Positions 50,831 through 60,253 of a DNA stretch of 64,000 nt are shown here, in pieces; the first letter of the stretch is position 1, and each line of letters begins with the position of its first letter. A program made the translations under genes and the position numbers. The notes below the pieces were generated by a model. It was not told the origin of the DNA. It did not search any database and saw only the letters and a list, made by a program, of their open reading frames with translations. Source of the DNA: Chlorops oryzae (Eukaryota > Arthropoda > Insecta > Diptera > Chloropidae); the NCBI GenBank assembly GCA_020466095.1, contig CM035807.1:77808595-77872594 (forward strand). Reading direction: 5' to 3'.

Positions 50831-51620
50831 TTTTTATAATTCATACAAAAAACTCTCAACTTTTTCTCTCTTTTTATTTAAACCAATTCCTTTTTGGCAT
50901 TTGTTATATAATATATAAAAACCAAAATTGGTATTAAATTTAAACTTTAGTTTTTGCTTTCAAAACGGATTTGTCGATTTGATTTTAAAAACAACTTTAT
51001 GCCAAATATTCATGCGAAATTTCAAAAAGTGGCCTTTAACAGGTTTCGCGATATTTGAAAACGAAAAACAGGCCACAAATATCAATATGACTCTAAAAAA
51101 TCGACAAAAAAGCTTCAAAAAAGCTAAAATTTTTGGGTTGAGTTTTTTCGTCGTACCTCCCTTTACCTCCCTCCCTCCCTCTCTACCAAATTTCATCAAA
51201 ATCGGAGAGATGACCCGCAGAACTCACTCTCCGTTTAGCTGGAATGCCCCATTTGATGTTTATGTTGTTGTTTTTGCAAAACCTTTTTTACCATTTTGAT
51301 AACTTTTTTTTTAAGTTGCAATGGATATCCGGCCACTATCCGGTATCCGGCCTTAAATTTTGTATCCGGCTGAATACCGGATGCAAGTGCATTACCATTT
51401 GGGTGAAATGCTCCCTTATGTAATCAATTCTAAATAATCGAATACCTCATCAACCCAGTGGGAAAAATCTGAATTTTCTTACAGAAACTTCATGCGAAGA
51501 ACTCCTTACGGAATGCCTTATTTTTAACACAGCGATGTCATTGGAAACTCAGGCATTACCGATTTCGCCTATCACGTAAGGCAGAAATTCAGTTTTCACA
51601 TAATTTATCTATAGCCGAAC

Positions 51621-52080
51621 TAGAGATGGGAGCGTGTCGAATATTTGCAACACGACACAACACGAACACGAATGCCAAGTCTTCAACACGTACGTAAGAC
51701 GCACGTCCGGAAATTTCTACAACACGACACGACACGCACGAATTTTTGCCAATAATGCTCAAATGCAGGGCTGCCAGTAAAATTGTATAAAAAATCGCTA
51801 ACAGAAACTTAAGAAATGCCAAAAACCTCCAAATTTTTTGTTTAACTGGCGAGATAACAGCCAACATTAGCATTGCGGCTAAAATTATTTAGAATTACTT
51901 TAAGGCAATGCAAGCTCAAATTATTATTTTTAATATAATATTTGTCGTGTTTCGTGTCGACATTCCTCAACACGGACACGCACGAACCCGTGACAAAATC
52001 AGATTTCGTAACACGAACACGTCGTGTTAAGTCGTGCGTGTTCGTGTCACAAATAAAAACACGACACGCGCCCACCTCTA
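51621..52080. mobile_element. 460-bp hAT-type element
   Basis: The left end TAGAGATGGGAGCGTGTCG pairs with the inverted right end TAGAGGTGGGCGCGTGTCG. The flanks AGCCGAAC and GGCCGAAC match at 7 of 8 positions (51613-51620, 52081-52088). The interior is rich in ACACGACACG/CGTGTCGTG motifs. Confidence 0.85.
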
Positions 52081-52574
52081 GGCCGAACGATTACCACACG
52101 GCGTAAGCAAAAGCGTAGATTTACTTTATGCATTGATTAGTGATGTTACGAATGTGGTTTTTTAAACATTCGCGAAAGCGAATGCAAATGCGAATATATG
52201 TCGCCGATATTCCCGAATACGAATGCGAATGCGAATGTTCAGTTTTAAATTAAGCGCCACTTATCGATGATTTGTTATTGAGAACCGAAGTGCCGTGTAA
52301 GCCCCACATATTTTTTGTTAGAGTGCTGCCCAATGATTCAGAAAAATAAGTTATTTAATCAATCTGTTTTCGTAAAGAAAATGAATTTAAATTTGTTCTC
52401 CAAGCCTGTTTTAAATAACTTTTATGCAATTCGACATCATAATAGGCCTATTATAATGTCGATTTTAAAATCATAATGAAGCATATTATGACACTAGATT
52501 TGAGAAAGTATAAAAAAAAATTTTAAAACAAACAAAAAAGCATGGCATACTACCAGGGTTTGTAATGAATTTCA

Positions 52575-52680
52575 AAGCGTGCAATAATAAATTTCAAAAC
52601 GCACGCATTTCAAAAAATACAAGGCAAGGTGTGCAATAATAAATTTCAAAATGCACGCATTTCAAAAAATACAAGGCAAA
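52575..52680 (+). repeat. Tandem duplication inside the hAT element
   Basis: GTGCAATAATAAATTTCAAA followed by GCACGCATTTCAAAAAATAC and AAGGCAA occurs twice in succession with few differences. Confidence 0.8.
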
Positions 52681-52824
52681 AATAAGCAGAGCATACTACG
52701 AAGTTGTATAATAAAGAATTTTAAATTATGAATCTGTCAAATAAAAATAAATATTTTCTTCACAAAAAAAAAACGTTTTCTTAAATTTAGGTTAAAATCT
52801 AGTTTGAAATCTTATTGCATAAAA

Positions 52825-52972
52825 TATTGTTCGGCACTCGTGTCGAAACTCAGCTTTTTTCGCACTCGTGGTATTGTAAAACTCGGCTGCGCCTCGTTTT
52901 ACAACATTTACCACTCGTGCAAAAAAAAGCTTCATTTCGACACTTGTATCGAAAATATCTATTAAATATTGT
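52825..52972 (+). repeat. Hairpin repeat H1, copy 2
   Basis: The arms CACTCGTGTCGAAACTCAGC...CACTCGTGGTATTGTAAAAC and their inverted counterparts to CGACACTTGT form a long imperfect hairpin around CGGCTGCGCC. It resembles an embedded palindromic MITE. The right half also occurs at 11029-11113. Confidence 0.7.
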
Positions 52973-53749
52973 TTTGAAATCTACAAATCAATATACATAT
53001 CAAGTCAATCTACATAAAAGAAAACTATAACATCCATAGGATTTGTATATTTTTCGGACGTTAATATTCGCCAAATATTCGCACAAAATGCGAATGCGAA
53101 TGCGAATGCGAATACGAATGTCCAGAAATATGCGAATATTCGCGAATACGAATGCGAATGCGAATATTCGCAACATCACTAGCATTGATATGTAAGAAAA
53201 TCTTTCTAAACGAAAACAATTTGACAGTCTGAAGTTTTCGCTTACAGGGTAAGGGAAATTGGTAAGGCATTACCTATTACTTTATCACGCACCCAACGGG
53301 AAAAGGTAAGCAAAGTAAGTTATACATTTAACATAACTACCCATTACGTTAGCAATGAATTTTTGTACAGCGATGTCCTAGGAAAATCGTGCATTACCAT
53401 TGTAATTGAAATGTAAGCTCATGTCAATTTGGTTGTTGTTGGTATAACAAAAGCCTTCTACTCCTTACAATTCCGATAACCTGGTAATGCATAGTTCCAC
53501 TTTTTTGAACTTATAAATGAATCATTAAATTACAAAGTTCATGTATTTCGTATTTTCCCGTTGGGGCAATAAATCATTCCTTCTATATTCCATGACGAAA
53601 TAATGAACGAAAATTTTCAGGGTTTACCGTTTTTCCCACTGGGAATATATTCAACTAAAATTTGGGAGAAAAATTTTTATTCGCTCTTTTTATATTTAAA
53701 TGCGTTTATTTATTTATATTATAATCAATCATGCTTGTGAGGCGTCATC

Positions 53750-54110
53750 AGTTAGATTTTCTGAAACATTGATATAATAAATCTAGCACACGCGAATTGG
53801 AAGTTTCCGTGGCGCAGCGCATAGAGTGTGCGCTTAGCAATCTGAAGAGCTCGAGATCGAATCCTGTGGCAGGCGAAAAAAAGGTTTGGAAACATTTGAC
53901 AAGTAAGTTTTAAGGAAAAAGTTGATCCACTCAGGGAGGAGAAAACAAGTTGACAGCCAATAAAGTAAAGTTTCCATTCTGCCTTCAAAGACGACGAGCC
54001 CAACCAGCCTCTTAAAATATTCCTATTAGTTCTATTGGAATATATCGTTTTTATTTTTTTGCATGAATATTTTGGTTGAAAGCTTTTTATTCCTCGAAGT
54101 TTTTTAATAT
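53750..54110 (+). mobile_element. tRNA-derived SINE-like repeat (family B), copy 2
   Basis: Contains GTTTCCGTGGCGCAGCGCAT (A-box-like) and GAGATCGAATCCTGTGGCAG (B-box-like), then GGAGAAAACAAGTTGACAGC and GAAAGCTTTTTATTCCTC. It is homologous to 50290-50715 throughout. Confidence 0.65.
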
Positions 54111-54385
54111 TATTTAAATGATATCGTATTATCATACGATCATCATACGACATGTCCAAGGACTGAAAGTAACAGTTTCGATGTTTTTCAAAATTTTAAA
54201 AAGCAGCACCAAAAAAATTACACACAGGAAAAATTTTGATACCATTGTAATCCTCAGGCGGTTCTCTATGAGATTCTTGGATGCCTTTTATTTTTTTAAC
54301 TTTTTTGAAAAAGTCTAATATTAACTAATAAGTAAAGACTTATAGTTTTCAGTCAAACGATAACTTTTAAACTGAGACAAATATT

Positions 54386-54476
54386 TTTTTTCTCGCCGCC
54401 ACCAGTGAGAGAACCCCGAACTTCCCGAATTCAAGTCACAGCTTAAACCACTGAGCTATCGAAACATTGCCGGGCG
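54386..54476 (-). mobile_element. tRNA-like SINE fragment (family D)
   Basis: The minus strand reads CGATAGCTCAGTGGTTTAAG (A-box-like TAGCTCAGTGG) and AGTTCGGGGTTCTCTCACTG. It is not a functional tRNA: there is no complete cloverleaf and the T-loop is altered. Confidence 0.5.
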
Positions 54477-54966
54477 ATTGATCAGAATGTGGACTTAAGG
54501 CAGAGAACAGCAAAAACAGAAATATTAGGAACCTAGGCAACAATTCAACAAATAAAATAGTTTTGAACATTAACAGTTACTTCCTCAGATCAAATAATTT
54601 GCTTTTGTTTCAACAGTTTCTTGTATGTTTCATAACCTTTTTTCAACAATTCATCTTTCTCAGTCCAAGTAAGTTTCGTTTTCGTTTTAACAATGTGTCA
54701 ATTTTCGTTGTTGGCCGAAATTATTTTAATTTAGTTCAAATACTTTTCAACTCAAGAGCTTTGTAGTTGTCTCGTTGAAAGCGGCACTGTTGCTAAAAAA
54801 GTCGCAAAGTGCTGGGTACAATTATAAAAAATGTTGATTCAATATTTTTGCATTTGAATTGAATACTTTTTTGGTACAGTTTATCAAGAACGAAAAGTTC
54901 TAAAGAGCTAAATTAAGACTCCGATATTGAATTCTAAAAGCAACTTATTTCAAAACTGATAAATTA

Positions 54967-56830
54967 CACAGGGCAACAATTTGGCTCTTTTTGTCTTTTG
55001 CATGAGGTTTTTAAACTGATTCAGATTAATTAGATGTTGCTAATTTTGGATCTACCCTCACTTTTTTCCCAGCAGCTCGAGTATTCGAGATAACCGCGAA
55101 TAAAGATTTTTCCTGCTAAATTTTTTTCGTGTGCATTTTACTTATATGTGGAAGGAAATTTTTAAGTCTTTTTTGATGTGATAGAATTCCAGAAATATCA
55201 AACTTTCATGCGCAACCAAAACATTTGTACATTTCTAGCAACTAATGGCTCTAATTTTTGCTCAAAGTCAAAAAATTGAATTTTTTTTGAAAAAAAGTCA
55301 ACATTTTTACGCTTAAAGTTAACGTAATCCATGCACTAATGATCCAATCTTCCATTAAAATAGCTTGAACGAAGGAATAAGAGATTTTGTAAACGTATGT
55401 GAAAGCTCAAAGTGGTCATCGAGATGGTAGCGCAGATTTAAGGGAGTTTCTAAAGCCCCTCCATTCGAAAATTTTACATCGAACATACAACAAGTTCGAA
55501 AATGAAAATCCACTTGTTTGCTTCATAAAAATGCAAAGACGCTTTGATTATATTTTCAATAATATATTTAAGTAAGTACAACACAAATAGTAGAATTAAT
55601 TTGTATCATGGCATCAGCAAGAAAAAACTGCAAAAATAATCCAAATAACTTTTGCAATATCTGTGGTGAATACATTCTGCAAAAAAAAAATCATAGAAAA
55701 ACAAATCTTAGAGACAAAAATGTTCTTGTACGACCCCTGCACAAGGCTGTGCTCAACCGTGGCAGAAAAAAGTTGTTAAAATGTTAATGCTGTTTTCTAA
55801 AAACGTAGGATGTTAAGAATCTTAACATTTCATACTTATTCTATAAATAAATTTTTATCTGAAGAGGACAACATAAATTTTTGATACCCATATATATTAA
55901 AAAAATTCGTAAAAGTTTTTGAAAAAAATTTCATGCAAGGATTCTAGAATCTTACATACATAAATTTTCATCGAAATCGGACATCATATTTTTTTTGATT
56001 TTTGTCCATAGATCGCTAAACTTTCTAATGCCCCCCAAATGGTTTTTGGATGATGTCCTAAAATTCCCAAATCCAATTTTCTGGTAAATACGAGCAATAT
56101 CGGATCAATATTTTTATGGCTACGTCCTTTTCCAAATGGGTCGGTTTAGAAATTGGTACAAAAAAGGACTATTTCTCAGTACTCTCTCAGTACAGTCATT
56201 AGTTTGTTGAAATACAAATCATTTAATTTAATTTATTAGATATATTATTGAAAATATAATCAAAGCGTCTTTGCATTTTTATGAAGCAAACAAGTGGATT
56301 TTCATTTTCGAACTTGTTGTATGTTCGATGTAAAATTTTCGAATGGAGGGGCTTTAGAAACTCCCTTAAATCTGCGCTACCATCTCGATGACCACTTTGA
56401 GCTTTCACATACGTTTACAAAATCTCTTATTCCTTCGTTCAAGCTATTTTAATGGAAGATTGGATCATTAGTGCATGGATTACGTTAACTTTAAGCGTAA
56501 AAATGTTGACTTTTTTTCAAAAAAAATTCAATTTTTTGACTTTGAGCAAAAATTAGAGCCATTAGTTGCTAGAAATGTACAAATGTTTTGGTTGCGCATG
56601 AAAGTTTGATATTTCTGGAATTCTATCACATCAAAAAAGACTTAAAAATTTCCTTCCACATATAAGTAAAATGCACACGAAAAAAATTTAGCAGGAAAAA
56701 TCTTTATTCGCGGTTATCTCGAATACTCGAGCTGCTGGGAAAAAAGTGAGGGTAGATCCAAAATTAGCAACATCTAATTAATCTGAATCAGTTTAAAAAC
56801 CTCATGCAAAAAAAACACTGTTGGGCTGTG
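54967..56830. mobile_element. 1.86-kb fold-back DNA element (CMC/Chapaev-like)
   Basis: Outer ends CACAGGGCAACA and, inverted, CACAGCCCAACA are flanked by TTA on both sides (54964-54966, 56831-56833). Inside, arms 54996-55566 and 56241-56813 are inverted copies that I could read as essentially identical over about 570 bp. The ~675-bp centre carries a short ORF with a Cys-rich motif. CAC ends, a 3-bp TTA duplication and that motif suggest a Chapaev-3-like element (inference). Confidence 0.85.
55608..55787 (+). pseudogene. Short Cys-rich ORF in the fold-back element
   Basis: MASARKNCKNNPNNFCNICG opens a 59-codon frame. The pattern NPNNFCNICGEY resembles the start of abundant transposon-derived arthropod proteins (form P-x-x-F-C-Y-I-C-G-x-Y). 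The homology stops after about 30 residues, as in an internally deleted transposase gene. No TATA or intron evidence was found; expression is unknown. Confidence 0.5.
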
Positions 56831-56833
56831 TTA

Positions 56834-57799
56834 TCAGTGATAATCATCTTTTATATCGATTCTCTTGGCTGAATTCACAAGAAAGCCGGATTGCTGAGTG
56901 ATTTTCCAAATTGATTTACAACGGCAAATTAGATTTCTTCATTATTGGTATGCTACAATCTAATCCAAAACAATCTGTAATGTGAAAGATGTAAGCAGTA
57001 GTGAAAATAGATGTTTTTAAAAAGAAATTTTTTAAAAGAAATTGTGCAGCAATTTCTGCACGTGAGAGAATTTTTTCTCGGGTATTTTCAGAAATGAAAT
57101 CCCACCAGAAAATTCCGAAATTAGTCACTTTTCCGACGAACTCTTTTGTCCTTTGGAACTGCATTAAATCAAAGCTGAAAATTGTGGACTAAATCGGTAT
57201 TGCTTTCAACAACAAAATCAAGGAATTTTTTTTTATAATTTTCCGTTACAGAAATCGAATTACTCTACATTCCAATGTAATGTTATGCATATAAAACATT
57301 TATGCATTTATTCATTAAATGAAGTCGCAAACATCTAGATTTTTTATCCTGACGTTATATATATATATATATTTTTTTTTTTTAAACTTATATATATATA
57401 CATTGGGTGCTTAATCCCTTACAAAATATTTACCGAAGCGCCCTTTTCCGGTGCAAAGACACATTTAAGGTGGGAGGTACCAGCCGACTGTTTACGTTTT
57501 TACTGTGAAGTGATTTGATAAGGTGACCAGATGAGGTATTTGTTGAAATATTCAGTGAATGTGAATGATTCAATTGCTAAAGTATACAACAACCGGCTCC
57601 TTTTTTACATAGCAGATCTGTTTCTCGAAATTCCATGTTCAAACCAAAGGATGATATATGTACATATCATGAAAATTCATGAGCCTCGATCAAGTCTGGA
57701 ATCCTGGAATCTGAAGAGCCTCCGAAAGATGAGAAATTTATTGAAAACCCGAGTGATAACGTTTATTTGAGACGTAATAAGTATTCTTAATTCTGGCGA
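56834..57799. other. Gene-free region
   Basis: Simple TA tract and short frames only. Confidence 0.5.
57356..57402 (+). repeat. (TA)n and T-run low-complexity tract
   Basis: TA repeats, then T10, then TA repeats. Another (AT)n is at 18600-18617. Confidence 0.9.
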
Positions 57800-58140
57800 G
57801 AGGTTTTGTCAAATCGGTTCTATTTAGGTTTTCGAAAGGAATTTATCAATATTTTTATAGCAAGAATCCAAATTAGGTTTCAAAGTATTTATCCTTATTT
57901 ACCACAACGGGGCCATATTCGGACTAAGTATGTCCCCTTAAAGGCGGCAGCCACTCTAACCTAACCTTATCCTTATTCCCTTCGAAACTCTTCAACTACT
58001 TCCGAAGGAAAACCTTCCCCGATCAAAACTGAAATATCCAGCGTTTAATTGAATATTAAATTCTCCATTTTCTTCAATTGCTTGAACTGCTATGATATTT
58101 AAATTATTTTTTTCATTAATAGTTCCATATGTGTTCGCTT
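57800..58140 (-). repeat. Dispersed repeat R3, copy 2, with a short SINE insertion
   Basis: Inverted copy of 29700-30195. A 67-bp insertion at 57900-57966 is flanked by TTATCCTTATT on both sides, while the other copy has a single site there. Confidence 0.65.
57900..57966 (+). mobile_element. 5'-truncated SINE tail, 67 bp
   Basis: It contains CACAACGGGGCCATATTCGG and GGCAGCCACTCTAACCTAAC, like the reverse complement of the tail of the SINE at 58277. The 11-bp duplications TTATCCTTATT are at 57889-57899 and 57967-57977. Confidence 0.7.
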
Positions 58141-58276
58141 AATATATTTTTACACAGCTGAAGATAGACTATATTTTTAGGATATTTCTTTAAAAGTGAA
58201 AAAATTAAAAAAATTTTCATACAGTTTTAAAAAAATTGGGTAGTTTTGGGCAGTTTCGGGCATTACGGGAACAGAC

Positions 58277-58516
58277 CTAGGTAGGTAGGTTGAAGTGGCT
58301 GCCACTTAGGCCGTTAATCGGCCCATTGTGATACCAAGGGGTTTTCTTGTGTTTGTGTGAGAGTTTGTCTTTTTATATAGTGTGCCCCTAACATGCGATT
58401 TTTGAAAAACGAGTGCTGGAACATTACACTCCGTTTCGCCTGTGCCGGGAATCGAACCTCGGACCCTGGGATCAAGAGCATAGCACGCATCCCCTACGCT
58501 ATCGCAGAGCCACTGC
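58277..58516 (-). mobile_element. tRNA-derived SINE (family A), full length
   Basis: On the minus strand it starts near 58516 with GTGGCTCTGCGATAGCGTAG (A-box-like TAGCGTAGGGG) and has a perfect B box GGTTCGATTCC at 58458-58448. It ends in AACCTACCTACCTAGG. RNA polymerase III would read it from the high-coordinate end. No clear target duplication was found. Confidence 0.8.
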
Positions 58517-59640
58517 AAAAGTGTAAAAATTTATTTAGGCTTCCAACAACAACTTTTATTGAAAAATCTTCCATGTTTGCACTTTTCCCACGATAGCACG
58601 GTCTCGTGAATAGGCCTAATATTTAAATTTAGGAAAAAAAGTTTCCTTCCTTCCATTGCTTTCCCTTTATATAAACTTTTATAACATTTTCAAGAGCTTC
58701 TTCATAGTTTTAAGAATTTCAAGCGCCTCAATAGTGGACTCTTACGAACTATTGTAAAAGTAGATAAAATAAGAATGGGCATGGTCACCTTAGCTGCTCT
58801 ACGCGTGGATGTTTTTCAAAGCAAAAGAGAGAAAAACTTAAATAAATATGTTTGCAAAAAACAAAAAATCAAAATTGAAGCAAACTGCCAACAATCCAGG
58901 GCGTTCAAAAATTATTCCAACGTTAGCGTTGTTGACACAAAAATTTGTTGAGTTATTCCAGCCCATATATCAATAAATTACGTACTCTTACAAATATATA
59001 AAAATAAAGCGTAAATTTTAAATCAAAAAGATAAAAGACATGATCAAATAACACACCTCTAGGATAAATGCGTCAATTCATTGCTCAATTGCGATAGCAT
59101 AACTCGATTAAATAAAGAAATGCACGCTTAATAATATGCAATTTCTACGCTCATTCTTGTTATATGCCAAAACTATATATTCATTTAATCGAACTATATA
59201 TTCATCAAGAATTTATAATCGAGCGATGGCGGAAAACTGCAGCAGTCGACGCATTAACATGAAGTGAACATTACTCGGTTCTAAAGAAGCTGTGCTTTTG
59301 ACACGATTTTCGACCAGGGACAGTCATTGAACCGGGCCTAAAATTATGTCAGTTGTCTATTGTTTTCACCCATATAAGAAACACTTTTGAAATTCTTAAA
59401 TGATTGCATTCGATTCGCGATGACAGAGCAGTTGAACGAACAAGCCGATCTCAATGTCCCAAAGAAACTTTTCAACCATTTAAAGTGTAAATTATTATAA
59501 TAATAATTTTAATTAAATTTTGTCTAACTTCTTATAGTGCTCAACCGCAATTGGGTCTTTAGGAAGCGACTGTGCGTGTGATTTTCGTTTTGTGTAGAGT
59601 CCCAGTTAAGCTACTCGACAAGAAAAGCAAAACAAAGAAA
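58517..59640 (+). promoter_or_regulatory. Upstream flank or 5' UTR/intron of the sal-family gene
   Basis: No TATA plus initiator pair stands out. A plausible splice acceptor at 59518-59537 (TTTTGTCTAACTTCTTATAG) suggests that the coding start exon is preceded by an intron, so the true promoter may lie farther left. Confidence 0.35.
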
Positions 59641-60253
59641 ATGTGCTCGATATTCCATAATCGGATTAATTACCGCGGACCAAGAAGCGATTCCAGTGGC
59701 AGCAGCAACAACGACACCGCCTTGGATAAGGAAATCGATGCCGATCGTAATAATAATAATAATGGCAACGATAGCCGAAATATTGATGAAAATAGCAGCG
59801 ATGACGATAGGATGACAGTAAAGCTGGGATTTCAGAATCATAATGGGTCACCCACGGATAGCTGCTTTAAGCCCAATAACACTAATAACAACAACAACAA
59901 CAATAACAATAGCAATAATAATAATAATAATAACAATAATAAAAATAATAATAATAATAATAGCAAGGACGACGAGGATAGCAATGAAGAGGCTTTAGAC
60001 CTATCAGTCTCATTATCGACGAACGAAGGTCGAATGGCAACAGGTTGGCATGTTGCCTTAGAGGCTCTGCAACACACGAAAGTCGCTGTTGCACAAATCG
60101 CGGCAGGTGCTCTGGCAGCGACCGCACATCAAAGCTACAACGACGCAGTCAATGAATTGGCAATGGTTCAGCCAACGATATTCAACGTGCAGCGTCATCA
60201 TTTAATGCAATTACAACTTATTAAGCATCTTCAGAGTCAGTTGAAACGAGTCG
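59641..60253 (+). other. salr: sal-family coding exon with poly-Asn tract and oligomerisation region
   Basis: It encodes 204 codons plus one base. Residues about 79-108 are almost all Asn from an AAT/AAC microsatellite. Around residues 117-122 is EALDLSV, a PxDLS-like motif that could recruit the co-repressor CtBP (inference). Residues 138-203 (start [15 protein letters not shown], end LQSQLKR) match the conserved Spalt Gln-rich/hydrophobic segment. The donor is G|GTGAGT at 60254. A possible acceptor, CTTCTTATAG, ends at 59537, so a 5' UTR intron may precede this exon; the transcription start is not identified. Confidence 0.85.

Larger units (their letters stand above)
52138..53181. mobile_element. 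1.04-kb hAT-type non-autonomous element
   Basis: Ends TAGTGATGTTACGAATG and, inverted, TAGTGATGTTGCGAATA. The perfect duplication GCATTGAT is at 52130-52137 and 53182-53189. The subterminal regions are arrays of GCGAAT/ATTCGC. The interior holds a 53-bp tandem duplication (about 52575-52680) and a hairpin sequence also found at 11029. Confidence 0.93.

Noticed and set aside
54386..54476. Functional tRNA gene on the minus strand
   Set aside because: Only A- and B-box resemblance; no complete cloverleaf. Treated as a SINE head.
59838..60127. Poly-Leu/poly-Tyr minus-strand frames
   Set aside because: Reverse reading of the Asn-coding microsatellite.
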